In this document: positions 15,477 to 24,161 of the stretch, in pieces
Layout of the letters: the number at the start of each line of letters is the position of its first letter
Position numbering within the stretch: the stretch's first letter is position 1
Assembly: GCA_036376275.1 (NCBI GenBank)
Contig: DASVAP010000258.1
Location: 1-64,000, forward strand
DNA length: 64,000 nt
Direction of reading: 5' to 3'
Source of the DNA: JABFRZ01 sp036376275
GTDB lineage: Bacteria > Planctomycetota > UBA1135 > GCA-002686595
Translations under genes and position numbers: made by a program
Notes under the pieces: model-generated
Seen by the model: only the letters and a program-made list of their open reading frames with translations
Database searches by the model: none
What the model was told of the DNA's origin: nothing

Positions 15477-16190
15477 ATGGCCCTCTCCCACAGGAAGTAC
15501 CTGCTGGTCCTGGGGGTGCTCTTCGGCCTGCTGTGGGGGACGCTGGCCATCCACCCCTGGTACCGGACCACCTGGCTGCTGGAGAACGCGCTCGTCTTCG
15601 TGATGGTCGCCCTCCTGGCCACGCTCCACCGCCGCCTGCTGTTCTCGCGGGTGTCGTACACGCTGATCTTCCTGTTCATGTGCCTGCACCAGATCGGCGC
15701 GCACTACACCTATTCCGAGGTTCCCTACGACGAGTGGTTCACCCGCGCGACCGGTCGCTCCTTCAACAGCTTGTTCGGCTGGGAACGGAACAACTTCGAT
15801 CGCATCGTGCACTTCAGCTACGGCCTGTTGCTGGCCTATCCCGTGCGCGAGGTCTTCCTGCGCGTCGCGAACGTGCGCGGCTTCTGGGGCTACTTCCTGC
15901 CGCTCGACCTGACCATGTCCACGTCGATGCTCTACGAGCTGATCGAGTGGGTCACGGCCCTGGTGTTCGGTGAAGGCGCCGGGCAAGCGTTCGTCGGCGC
16001 CCAGGGCGACGTGTGGGACGCGCACAAGGACATGGCGCTCGCCAGCCTGGGCGCAGTCCTGGCGATGAGCATCACGGCCGGCCTGAACTGGCGCTTCCAG
16101 CGCGATTTCGCGCGGCAGTGGGTCGAGAGCCTGCGCGTGAAGCACAAGGCCCCGCTCGGCGAGGACGCACCCCGCACGGCGGCGAAGTGA
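15477..16190 (+). CDS. yjdF: DUF2238 (YjdF-type) inner-membrane protein
   Basis: 237 residues with six predicted membrane segments. The DUF2238 landmarks are present: LHQIGAHYTYSEVPYDEWF, then NNFDRIVHFSYGLLLAYPVRE, STSMLYELIEW and GAQGDVWDAHKDMALASLGA. The conserved histidines and acidic residues lie near membrane borders, as in the family. The molecular function is unknown. The gene is single, and the tail (about 205-237) is a charged cytoplasmic extension. Confidence 0.88.
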   Translation: MALSHRKYLLVLGVLFGLLWGTLAIHPWYRTTWLLENALVFVMVALLATLHRRLLFSRVSYTLIFLFMCLHQIGAHYTYSEVPYDEWFTRATGRSFNSLFGWERNNFDRIVHFSYGLLLAYPVREVFLRVANVRGFWGYFLPLDLTMSTSMLYELIEWVTALVFGEGAGQAFVGAQGDVWDAHKDMALASLGAVLAMSITAGLNWRFQRDFARQWVESLRVKHKAPLGEDAPRTAAK

Positions 16191-16330
16191 CGGCCCGCGA
16201 GCGCAGGGGAGCTTTCGGCGTCGGCCTGAACGCCAGCCTCTGGGGCGGCTTCCGGATCGGCGGCTGAGCGACGATTCTGCGGGAGGGAGTCGCTCACGCG
16301 CCCGACGCCTGCGCTCGCAGCCGCGCTTCC

Positions 16331-16540
16331 GATCCGCCCAGTGGGCCGGGAGGTCGGGTCTTCCACGATCCCGCGGATCCGCGCTCCGGCACGCTCGAGC
16401 AGGCGACGCTCGACTTCTGGGACCACCTGCTCCTGTGGATCGGCCCGCCACCGCGCGCTCTTCCACGTCGAGCCCACGCGCGTGCTGCAGGGGCCGAACA
16501 ACCCGCCCGGCCAGCGTTCAGGGCAGGACGGCCCCTGTGT
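16331..16540 (+). pseudogene. Frameshifted coding remnant (FMN-binding oxidase-like tail, tentative)
   Basis: Two plus-strand frames join across one shift near 16447. The first gives VFHDPADPRSGTLEQATLDF then WDHLLLWI. The second gives ALFHVEPTRVLQGPNNPPG. The ending resembles the C-terminal strand of pyridoxamine-phosphate-oxidase-like proteins, where an LF-V-P-RV pattern is common, but this is a weak match. It overlaps the end of the convergent heparinase-like gene. Confidence 0.28.
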
Positions 16541-18761
16541 GCAGGTCGAAGGCGTGCACCCCGGGGTTCAGCGCGACCTCGACGAAGCCGGGCCCCGCGC
16601 TGCGAGCCACACCGACCGGACTCGAGAAGCGGTTGCCGGTCAACGCGGGATCGAAGAAGGTCACCGTCGCACCACTCGAGGTGACGTGGGCCTCGCGATG
16701 GCGGACGAAGAGGGTGACCGACGCGTCGCTGTCGAATCCGACGCGGAGCGTCCCGCCGTCGTCGAAGCCCCGACCGGCGCGCACGAAGTACTGCTCGGTC
16801 GCGGATCCGATCTTCCGGCAGTGGATGGCCTTGCCGAGAAAGAAGGACGAGCCGACGACGACCGGATCGATCCCCTTCGACTCGAGCACGAAATCGTCCA
16901 CGCCTCCGCTGAAGCCGACGTGCGCGCCCGAGCTGTCGCCCACCACGATGCGCGTCAGACTCGGTCGGGGGGCGCCGGCAGCATGGGGCACGGCCAGCGT
17001 GACCACGTTCTCGCGGCCCGCGTCGTCCGTGAGATAGGTCGAGCGCAGGTACTTCCCGACGTATTCCTTCCCATCGAAGGCGCACAGCCCACCGTCGAGG
17101 ACCTCCGCCGAGGTCGGCTTCGTTCCCAGGAACACGGTCAGAGCGACGTCCACGTTCCCGAAGTGCTGGATCGACCACTCGTACTCCCGCCTGGGTGCGA
17201 GCGTGGTGTAGCGCTCGGAGTCGGGGTGCAGGCTGACGTTGACCTCGGCGCGGGCGTCGTCGGCATCGACCTCGTCCAGCAGCACGAAGTAGCCCGGCCG
17301 CCCCGGCTCCCCGTGCACCATCAGCAGGCTGCGGACGTGCGAACCGTTGTCGAGCGCCCGGCCGGAGGCGCCCGCGGCATAGTCGAAGCGCGACGCTGTC
17401 AGGCCTTCGAGGATGCCGGCCCCGAACTTCTCGTCGTGCTCGCGGGAATCGATCGTGACCGTGTTGCTCGAAGCCGCGGTGTCGTTCACCCAGCTCCAGT
17501 CGAAGTTCAGGTCGATCCCCTCGCCCGAGCCGCAGTAGCCCGAGTTGCGCAGCACGTTCTCGCCGTAGGCGTACAGGTGCACCGCATTGACGTCGCGATG
17601 CGAGTGACTGCTGGCGCTGCGCGGATTCCACAGCGCGCCCATCAGCGAGTCCGTGGACGCGCCTTCCTCCCAGAACGTGGCGCAGTCCTTCCAGACCGTG
17701 CTCGCCGGCGGCTGGGGCGTCGCGACCGGCTCGCTCCACAGCACGAAGTTCGAGAGCAGCGGCTTTGGGCTGACGTCGCGAACGACCCAGGCCGCGTTCC
17801 GCGCGGCCTGCGCGGAGAACCGGTTCGCACGATAGGGCTGCATGTATCCGAGCTGCGCCTCGATCCGCCGGGAGGGGTCGGTATCGCCGAAGGTCAGGTT
17901 CGTGCGCCGCGGCGTGAAGGACCCGCTGTACATCCACTCGTGCAGCGTCCGCAGGCGCGGGTCCGAGTAGAGCGTCGTGTCCGTCCCCGTGAACTGCAGG
18001 ATGTCGACCGGGGCGTACTTGCTGATGCGATCGCCACCCTGACGCACCCAGGCGTACCCGCTGCCCGCGTCGTACACGCCGCTCGGAGCGAGGGCGCCGA
18101 AGAGCCGGTCCAGGTACATGTCCGAGGCGGCAGCGGTGAGCTGCGCGTCGCCCTTGTAGAGCGCCCAGACCGTGACCACGCCCGGGGTGCTCTCCGTCCC
18201 GTCTTGAGCGATGTTCGTCCACCACTGGAGGATCATCGGGTCCAGCATCGCCTCGAGAGAGGCCAGATCGGCGGGCGCCAGCGCATCGTGCATGACGTCG
18301 AGCGCGATGATCGACTGGATCATCGCGGATTGACGCCAGCGCACCGCGGTCGCCGAGCCCGAGCTGGCGCTGGCCCTGTAGAACGTCGGCCAGTGGGCGA
18401 GCGTCTCACGCAGCTTGTCGACCAGCTCGGGACGCGGATCGATGACGTAGGCGAGCGCGAGCGCGCCGCAGAGATCGGTCATCACGGTCTTGGCGTAGTA
18501 GTCCGAGTCCGTCGGATCGAAGGACTCGTCACGAGCGTAGGTCGCCGCGCGCGCGGCCAGCTCTCGAAACGGACTGCGGGTCGCCTTGGCGCGCAGGGCC
18601 GCAAGGTCCGCAGCGCGAGCGACGAGCGCTGGGTGTTCCTGCGCGATCGGATGGACACTCCGGAACGGCCGGAGGGACGGGCTCGCAGCGGCTGCTCCAC
18701 AGGGAAGCGTGGTGACTGCGAGCGTGAGCGATGCTGCGACAGAACGAGCTGTTCGGCTCAT
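16518..18761 (-). CDS. Exported heparinase II/III-like polysaccharide lyase
   Basis: 747 residues starting at the ATG 18759-18761, chosen because it is followed directly by a signal peptide (SVAASLTLAVTTLPCGAAAA). The frame extends 72 codons upstream without signal-like sequence. The N-terminal half (about 45-400) is an alpha/alpha toroid region with YYAKTVMTDLCGALALAYV and GSGYAWVRQGGDR. The central SHSHRDVNAVHLYAYGE segment and the following beta-sandwich part fit the heparinase II/III family, which breaks uronic-acid-containing polysaccharides. The substrate cannot be read from sequence. It would act outside the cytoplasmic membrane. No SusC/D-like or sulfatase partner is adjacent. Confidence 0.72.
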   Translation of the reverse strand: MSRTARSVAASLTLAVTTLPCGAAAASPSLRPFRSVHPIAQEHPALVARAADLAALRAKATRSPFRELAARAATYARDESFDPTDSDYYAKTVMTDLCGALALAYVIDPRPELVDKLRETLAHWPTFYRASASSGSATAVRWRQSAMIQSIIALDVMHDALAPADLASLEAMLDPMILQWWTNIAQDGTESTPGVVTVWALYKGDAQLTAAASDMYLDRLFGALAPSGVYDAGSGYAWVRQGGDRISKYAPVDILQFTGTDTTLYSDPRLRTLHEWMYSGSFTPRRTNLTFGDTDPSRRIEAQLGYMQPYRANRFSAQAARNAAWVVRDVSPKPLLSNFVLWSEPVATPQPPASTVWKDCATFWEEGASTDSLMGALWNPRSASSHSHRDVNAVHLYAYGENVLRNSGYCGSGEGIDLNFDWSWVNDTAASSNTVTIDSREHDEKFGAGILEGLTASRFDYAAGASGRALDNGSHVRSLLMVHGEPGRPGYFVLLDEVDADDARAEVNVSLHPDSERYTTLAPRREYEWSIQHFGNVDVALTVFLGTKPTSAEVLDGGLCAFDGKEYVGKYLRSTYLTDDAGRENVVTLAVPHAAGAPRPSLTRIVVGDSSGAHVGFSGGVDDFVLESKGIDPVVVGSSFFLGKAIHCRKIGSATEQYFVRAGRGFDDGGTLRVGFDSDASVTLFVRHREAHVTSSGATVTFFDPALTGNRFSSPVGVARSAGPGFVEVALNPGVHAFDLHTGAVLP

Positions 18762-19169
18762 GAGTAGGGAACATCCGTCGTTGGGGGGGAACGCGGAGCG
18801 TGACCACCCTGGGTTCACGCATTCCGACCGCGATTCGGCGGGGATCCGGCGGACTGCGATGGCTGATGGAAGCCGAGCCCGCGGAGTGAGCAGCCCAATA
18901 CGACTGGACCCGACTGTTGCGAGGCAGGGTCGACAAAACTTTTCGTGGAAATCGGGGTCGATCTGGAAACCGAGCAAGTTCCATCATTTCAATGAATGAA
19001 TGCGGCCCTCCGCGGCGCTGTCATCAGACCTCGAGCCAGACACCGCGAATGGCGGCAGAGCTGCGGAGGCCACCCTGTCCGTCGCCGAGACCTCGCACGA
19101 ACGAAAGCGCTGCAGGTGCCGCCAGTCGCGGTGTTGCAGCCGAGGTCTGGGCGAATCCGTCGGCTAGAC
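18762..19169. other. Intergenic region upstream of the heparinase-like gene
   Basis: No gene was recognised. The part around 18925-19000 is distinctly less GC-rich than its surroundings (ACAAAACTTTTCGTGG, CATCATTTCAATGAATGAAT) and is the best place for the promoter of the minus-strand heparinase-like gene. Confidence 0.35.
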
Positions 19170-19630
19170 CACGGCCCCGAAGAGGGCCCCGACCGCGCGT
19201 GCGCGGAGGTGGGTGGATGGGGTGAGGTAGTGGTCGGGGCCGCGGTCGGGAGCACGAGGTGATCCAGGAAGCGCCCGGACGACCTTGCCGTCGGTGAGGA
19301 GCGCGATGAGCTTGCGCTTCCCGCCGCACCAGGGGCAGGTGAGGACGTCGATCTCGAACGTGCGCTTCAGGAGCCCGGCTCAGGTGGGCCTCTTCGGGGC
19401 GTGATCGGGCCGCAGAGCCCGCCCGGCGAGGGCCTGGGAGGGATCGCGGCGTGCGCGACTCGGCTGGGCGGGCACGATCGAGTCGCGCCACTCGGCCGCC
19501 GGGGCGAGCACTCCGTGGTAGATCAGCAGATGGATCCTTGGTCGAGGCACCAAGGCCGCGAGCCGGGCGATGAAGTCGAGCGGCTCGAACACGACCGCGC
19601 GGGTGCCGTCCTTCCAGTGGCGGCGGTGCC
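19170..19630 (-). mobile_element. IS91-type transposase, C-terminal remnant (decayed)
   Basis: Read on the minus strand, the sequence gives WKDGTRAVVFEPLDFIARLA, ALVPRPRIHLLIYHGVLAP, then RTFEIDVLTCPWCGGKRKLI. That is the conserved C-terminal part of IS91/ISCR-like Y2 transposases, including the zinc-ribbon-like CPWCGG. It is dead: an in-frame TGA at 19380-19382 replaces the tryptophan expected before AGLLKRTFE, a one-base insertion near 19270 shifts the frame before LDHLVLP, and everything upstream of the WKDG segment is missing. The break coincides with the truncated cupin gene on the opposite strand, so this element or a recombination through it removed the front of that gene. Confidence 0.75.
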
Positions 19631-19880
19631 GCCGAACACGCGCATCGCCGCGCACACGCACCAGGACGCCCGGTCGGCGGTGGTCGTCTCCGGCCCGTGG
19701 AACTTCGGCTTCGGGGATGCGGCGGACGACACCCGGACCCGGGCGTTGCCGCCCGGGAGCGACTACCTCGAGCCGGCCGTCGTGGCGCATTTCGCGCACA
19801 CCGGGCCCGAGGGCGCCACCGTCTACATCACGGGCGTCGGCCCCTCGGACACGAGCTTCCTGACCGAGCCGGGCCGCTGA
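19622..19880 (+). pseudogene. Cupin-domain protein lacking its N-terminus
   Basis: The plus-strand frame ending at TGA 19878-19880 reads VPPNTRIAAHTHQDARSAVV then VSGPWNFGFGD and FAHTGPEGATVYITGVGP. This is a small single-domain cupin with the metal-binding AHTHQD motif. The N-terminal strands are missing, because directly upstream the frame runs antisense into the IS91-type remnant. Without them the barrel would be incomplete, so it is called a pseudogene. Confidence 0.65.
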
Positions 19881-20092
19881 CCGAGCGCGCGGCGCCCGTG
19901 CTCGGAGGAAGACGACGCGCATCCGCCCCGCGCTCCCATCCCGATGAGCCCGGGCGCTCGTTTGCACTCGTGACCGTCACCGGACCATGCGAGCGCAACC
20001 GGTGTCGGGCGCCTCGCCCTTGCGTCCCGCCCTGCTCTCGGCAAGGCGGGACGCTGGGCCCCGTCCTGCGGCAAACGAGCTAGCCTCATGGG

Positions 20093-21067
20093 ATGGGAAG
20101 GCCGAGGCTGCTCACGGCGGCACAGCGGTGGGAGAGGATCTGGGGGCAGCCCCGGATGCCGCCTCCACCTCGCGGGCGCGACCCGGCGGAGCTGACTCCG
20201 GCCGAGCTCGCGCGCGTGGAGACGCGCATGCGGCCGGGACAGGCTTCGGCGCTCGGCTTCCTGACGCCTCGGCAGTCCTTGATGTCGCTCGTCGAGGAGG
20301 ACAGCGCGAGGTTGGCCCGCCTCGGCGTGACTCACGAGCGGGTCGCGAATCGGCTTTCCCTGCTCACGGATCTCTCGCTCCTGGACCTCCGGGATCGGTC
20401 CGAATGGAAGCTCATCCTGGGCCGCTTCTGGATCCACCGGCTCCACTGGGCGGGCAGTCAGTTCTGCGCCTTCTCCGAGGGACGACCCTGGTGTGGAAGC
20501 TGCAGCTCCGAGTACGAGATCCTGAACGCCGCGACGGGAGAGTCGTTCTGGACCACCGGACTCCACCCCCACCTCATCGGGGAGCACCGCTTCTTCGAAG
20601 GCGGTCCCTACCGGCTCGAGCCCGAGGTCGCGGTGAGGGTCCTCGAGCTCCCACCGGATTCGCAGGACCTCGTCCAGACGATCGTCACGACGCAGAGCGA
20701 GTGGGCGCTCGGCACGTGCTGCTGCGAGTGGCAGGGCTACCTGTGGGAGGCCGACGACGTGCGCGAGCTGATGAGGGACGGACGCAAGTTCGAGCTCGCA
20801 CCCGGGCTGGTCGCCTATGTCAGCGGCAACTATGGCTTTCTGTGCGCGCCCGAGCCGGTCCGGCACGATGGCCTGCTCGACCTCGACGGCAGCAGCCTGT
20901 CCCCGGGCGCCGTCTCCGGGGGCCGGGAGATCTTTCGCGGCGTTGCCGTGAACGAGCGCTGGGACGGGGAGCACATCGCACGCCTGACGGAGGCTCTGCG
21001 CGTTCCCTCCGAATGCTCGAGGATTCGATCGCCCTCGCAGCCCCCCTGGCGTCGCGAGCGCCGATGA
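20093..21067 (+). CDS. Conserved-looking protein of unknown function
   Basis: 324 residues, ATG at 20093. No family was recognised. It is rich in tryptophan and cysteine, with CGSCSSEYE near residue 140 and GTCCCEWQGYLWE near 214, which could bind a metal. There is no signal peptide or membrane segment. The last 15 residues (SRIRSPSQPPWRRERR) are arginine/proline-rich and may reflect a shifted end. It lies between the decayed IS91/cupin locus and repeat R2, with no partner gene. Confidence 0.6.
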   Translation: MGRPRLLTAAQRWERIWGQPRMPPPPRGRDPAELTPAELARVETRMRPGQASALGFLTPRQSLMSLVEEDSARLARLGVTHERVANRLSLLTDLSLLDLRDRSEWKLILGRFWIHRLHWAGSQFCAFSEGRPWCGSCSSEYEILNAATGESFWTTGLHPHLIGEHRFFEGGPYRLEPEVAVRVLELPPDSQDLVQTIVTTQSEWALGTCCCEWQGYLWEADDVRELMRDGRKFELAPGLVAYVSGNYGFLCAPEPVRHDGLLDLDGSSLSPGAVSGGREIFRGVAVNERWDGEHIARLTEALRVPSECSRIRSPSQPPWRRERR

Positions 21068-21250
21068 TTCGAGCCGGCCCGGACCCGGCTCCGTCGCGGG
21101 CCTCGCGACCCTGCAACCGAAGCGCGGGCCACCCCCGCCCCAGGACCGCATCGGGCCGGCTTCGGCTGGAGCGGCTGTACTGGTCCAGGGCCTTCCCGCG
21201 CCCTTCCGGTGCTCCCAGGCGCTTGTTCCACTCTCTCGGCCTGAGGCCCG

Positions 21251-21514
21251 CGTCGCATGCTCCGGTGTCCCGAGGCTCCGGAGTGGGGGATACCGGAGCA
21301 CTTCTACGCTCTCTCCCGAGAGCAGAGAGCGGGGCGCCGGAACGGACCAGTTCGCACCGACCTGCGCGACCGGTGTCCACGGGCAGGGTGCGAACAGAGA
21401 GCGCGACCCCGCCCCGAAAGTGCCCCTGTCGCGCGCGGCGGGGGATCCTGGGCGCTCGTCGGCGACCCCCCACCCAAGCACCCTCCGCCCCGCCCTCGCG
21501 GCCCAGGGGGAAGT
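21251..21514. repeat. Dispersed repeat abutting tRNA-Arg (copy R2)
   Basis: Hairpin 1 spans 21258-21300 (arms TGCTCCGGT and ACCGGAGCA with extended pairing) and hairpin 2 spans 21308-21330 (arms GCTCTCT and AGAGAGC). Compared with R1 it carries an extra segment at about 21350-21415. The 3' part (21421-21514) is shared with R1 and R3 and stops exactly at the encoded CCA of the tRNA-Arg gene, reading from the tRNA outward. Confidence 0.65.
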
Positions 21515-21592
21515 TGGTACGCCCGACAGGAGTTGAACCTGTGACCTTCTGCTCCGGAGGCAGACGCTCTATCCAGGCTGAGCTACGGGCGC
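21515..21592 (-). tRNA. tRNA-Arg (anticodon CCG)
   Basis: Read on the minus strand, the gene starts GCGCCCGTAGCTC. The acceptor arms GCGCCCG and CGGGCGT pair over seven positions (one G-U). The D-arm is GCTC/GAGC, the anticodon arm TCTGC-CTCCGGA-GCAGA gives anticodon CCG, and the T-arm is ACAGG-TTCAACT-CCTGT. A discriminator A and a genomically encoded CCA follow. It reads CGG codons, which should be frequent in this GC-rich genome. The dispersed repeat R2 begins immediately after the CCA. Confidence 0.95.
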
Positions 21593-21768
21593 TCGAGGGG
21601 GCGTAGTGTGCGGCCTGGCGGCGGACCTGTCCAAGGAGGCCGCGGCGGGGGCCTGGCGAAAAAGGGTGTCGGCCCCCTGGCGGCGCGGGGGGATGCACCT
21701 ACGATGGCGGTCGAGGTTCCCGGCGCCGTGGCGGGATCGGCCCGCTGCTCTACCGTCGGGTGAGCTCG

Positions 21769-22689
21769 ATGGCGTTGCACAAGCTTCGTGCCCTCTGTTC
21801 CGCGTCCCTCGCCTGTGCCGTGCTCGGTGGGGCGGTGGCGCTGATCGGCGATGGAGCCGAGCCTGGCCTGGCGGCGGCCAGCAACCACAACCGGAGCGAT
21901 CAGGACCGAGACGGCCTGACCGACGAGCAGGAGCTGCAGCTCGGGACCTCGCCCCTGCGGGTCGATTCCGATCGCGACAGCTACTCCGATCTCGAGGAGC
22001 TGGCGCGCGGCTCCGAGCCGGCGAACGCGCTGTCCGCGCCCGATCCGGCGCCGATCGCGCTGAACTCGCTGGCGAGCCTGGAGGCCGGCACGGTCAAGAT
22101 GCTCGTGAGCGTCTACGTGAGCGGCGTCCCCCTCGACGACCTGCGGCTCGACCTCGGCGTGATCTACCGCGGTCGGCCCCTGCGCCTGGCCCCGCACGAG
22201 TTCCGGTACTGGAACGGCTTCCTGCGCGACGGACGCGACCCCGGTGACCTGCTGGCGGTGATGGAGGTCGGCCTGCCCCAGCGGCTGGTCCATCGGCTCG
22301 GGCGCCTCCACTTCTTCGCCGTGCTGCGCAGCACCGATCCGACCCTCGAGCGCATGGCGACGACCCAGTCCGTGGCCAGCCTCGGCGGGGTCGTGACGGC
22401 GATCGAGCGCCGGCGGCTCGGGCTGACCTCGAACGGCGGAGGAGCGTCCAGCGGCGTGATCTACCGCCCCCTGGCCGGGGACGCCGAGATCGCAGCCGCG
22501 GGCTGGGAGGCCGGCCAGGTCTGCTTCCAGCGCACGGCGGCCGTGGGCGTCAGTGGAGCCTCGATCGTCTACGAGGTGGACGGCGCCGATTGCATCCCCA
22601 TGGACACCCATTGCAGCCCGTCCGATTGCGCCGCTGGGGTCGGGACCTCCCTCGACCTCCCGGATCCAGCCGCCCTGATCGGGGGCTGA
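21769..22689 (+). CDS. Exported protein with thrombospondin type-3 calcium repeats
   Basis: 306 residues from the ATG at 21769 (a GTG at 21760 would add three residues). A signal peptide (about 1-27, SLACAVLGGAVALIG) is followed by two calcium-binding repeats, DQDRDGLTDEQE and DSDRDSYSDLEE (about 44-70). These thrombospondin type-3 repeats are common in secreted planctomycete proteins. The remaining 230 residues are not recognised, and a C-terminal segment holds cysteines (CIPMDTHCSPSDC) that may form disulfides. It precedes the sigma-factor operon in the same direction by 139 bp, but a link is not evident. Confidence 0.68.
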   Translation: MALHKLRALCSASLACAVLGGAVALIGDGAEPGLAAASNHNRSDQDRDGLTDEQELQLGTSPLRVDSDRDSYSDLEELARGSEPANALSAPDPAPIALNSLASLEAGTVKMLVSVYVSGVPLDDLRLDLGVIYRGRPLRLAPHEFRYWNGFLRDGRDPGDLLAVMEVGLPQRLVHRLGRLHFFAVLRSTDPTLERMATTQSVASLGGVVTAIERRRLGLTSNGGGASSGVIYRPLAGDAEIAAAGWEAGQVCFQRTAAVGVSGASIVYEVDGADCIPMDTHCSPSDCAAGVGTSLDLPDPAALIGG

Positions 22690-22828
22690 GGGAAGACATG
22701 CAGATCGGGCGCGACCCGGGGAGCTCCCGGGTACGTGACCTGCTTGGCGCCAGGAGCCGCCGGGCGGTTCGTAACCCCTTCCTCCGCATGGGGATTCCCA
22801 TGGAACCGGGCGTGACCTCCGCTCGTCC

Positions 22829-23452
22829 ATGAGCCCCGGGAAGGACCCGGTCATGCAGAGCGACCCTGACGCGGAGCTCGTCCTGGCGTGCCAGCGAACG
22901 AGTGCGAGTTCCCTGGAAGGGGACTACCGCCGTCTCTACGACCGCTACAAGGACCGGGTCTACAACGTCTGCTTCCGGATCACGGGCAACCCCTCCGACG
23001 CGCTGGACGCCTCCCAGGAGACCTTCGGCGTCCTGTTCCGCCGCATCCGCGAGTTCCGCTTCGAGTCGCGCTTCTCGAGCTGGGTCTACCGCATCGCGGT
23101 GAACGCGAGCATCGACGTCCGGCGCCGCGCCCGCAGCCGGCGCCTGGCCTCGCTCGAGCAGCTCCAGGCCAGCGAGACGAACCCCTTCGAGCTGGCCGAC
23201 AAGGTGGTCGAGATGCCCAGCATCTCGGCCTCGCGGCGCGAGTTCGAGCAGGCGGTGCACGCCGCCATCACGCGTCTCTCGCCCAAGCTGCGCGCGATCG
23301 TCGTCCTGCGCTACACGGAGAACCTCTCCTACGACGAGATCGCCGAGACCCTGCGCCTCTCCCTCGGCACGGTGAAGTCGCGCCTGTCCCGCGCGCACGT
23401 GGCGCTCGACCGCGAGCTGACGCCCGTGCTCGACAAGCACTACCTCGGGTGA
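22829..23452 (+). CDS. ECF RNA polymerase sigma factor (RpoE-like)
   Basis: 207 residues. Region 2 includes YDRYKDRVYNVCFRITGN, DALDASQETFGVLFRRI and the FSSWVYRIAVNASIDVRRR segment. Region 4 includes LSPKLRAIVVLRYTENLSY, DEIAETLRLSLGTVKSRL. These are textbook ECF features, placing promoter -10 and -35 recognition in a two-domain protein. The start was taken at the ATG 22829. An in-frame ATG eight codons later is possible. Four bases separate it from an anti-sigma gene that itself overlaps an RseB-like gene, giving the complete sigma, anti-sigma and regulator set. It is expected to respond to envelope stress. Confidence 0.92.
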   Translation: MSPGKDPVMQSDPDAELVLACQRTSASSLEGDYRRLYDRYKDRVYNVCFRITGNPSDALDASQETFGVLFRRIREFRFESRFSSWVYRIAVNASIDVRRRARSRRLASLEQLQASETNPFELADKVVEMPSISASRREFEQAVHAAITRLSPKLRAIVVLRYTENLSYDEIAETLRLSLGTVKSRLSRAHVALDRELTPVLDKHYLG

Positions 23453-23456
23453 CGCC

Positions 23457-24161
23457 GTGCGCGATTCCTGCCGAACCTTCCGGAGCGCATGGGAGCACGA
23501 CGAGGTGGCCGTGTCGGCCCACCTCGACGAGTGCGCGGCGTGCCAGCAGTGGGTCGCGACTCGCGAGCGCCTGGGCAGTGCGCTCGGAGCGCTCACGCGC
23601 CTGACCGCGCCCGCCGCGCTGGAGCAGGCCGTGGCGCGCGAGCTGGGCGGCGATCGCGCGGCGCGCCTGGGCCGCGCGCTGCAGTCGCTGGTGCGCCGTG
23701 GCGCACCGCCGGTGCTCGACGAGCGCGTCTCCGCCTGGATCGGACGCGTGGCGGACGCCGAGGTGTCCGAGCAGCGCCACGAGCAGCAGGCCGGCGCCTT
23801 GCGCGCGCTGGACGTGCAGCGTGCACCGGACGTGCTCGAGCGGCTCCTGCGCGAGGAGCTGGAGCATCCCGAGCAACAGCAGGTCGAGCGCTTCACGGGC
23901 TCCCTGCCACGCCTGCCCGCGCCGGCGGCGCTGGCCGAGCGGCTGTCGACCAGCGTGCGCCGGCGCGCGCTCGTGCGCCTGCTGGCCGGGCCGCTGGCGG
24001 CCTTGACGGCGGCGAGCCTGATCGTCTGGATCGCGCTCCGTACCGGCGTGGACGAGCGGCGACCCTACCGCTTCCAGGTCGTGCACGCGACCACGCTGGA
24101 GCCGCTCGATCCGACGGCCCGCGCGCTGGCCGAGAGCCTGGGCGGGGGAGTGCCGCGATGA
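23457..24161 (+). CDS. Membrane anti-sigma factor with zinc-binding N-terminus
   Basis: 234 residues with a GTG start at 23457. The N-terminus carries the zinc anti-sigma signature HLDECAACQQW (an H-x3-C-x2-C core), which clamps the cognate ECF factor. A long charged, helical middle part (about 45-170) leads to one membrane helix near 174-194 (LLAGPLAALTAASLIVWIAL) and a short periplasmic tail. Topology is N-in, so the zinc domain can hold the sigma factor coded immediately upstream. The middle part is longer than in classic RseA. Its stop overlaps the next start as ATGA. Confidence 0.85.
   Translation: MRDSCRTFRSAWEHDEVAVSAHLDECAACQQWVATRERLGSALGALTRLTAPAALEQAVARELGGDRAARLGRALQSLVRRGAPPVLDERVSAWIGRVADAEVSEQRHEQQAGALRALDVQRAPDVLERLLREELEHPEQQQVERFTGSLPRLPAPAALAERLSTSVRRRALVRLLAGPLAALTAASLIVWIALRTGVDERRPYRFQVVHATTLEPLDPTARALAESLGGGVPR

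Noticed and set aside
16518..18977. A heparinase-like protein starting at 18977
   Set aside because: The 72 added residues have no signal peptide, whereas the ATG at 18761 is followed directly by one.
19380..19382. In-frame TGA in the IS91-type remnant as a selenocysteine or recoded codon
   Set aside because: A one-base shift and loss of the whole N-terminal part show the gene is dead, and no SECIS-like hairpin follows.
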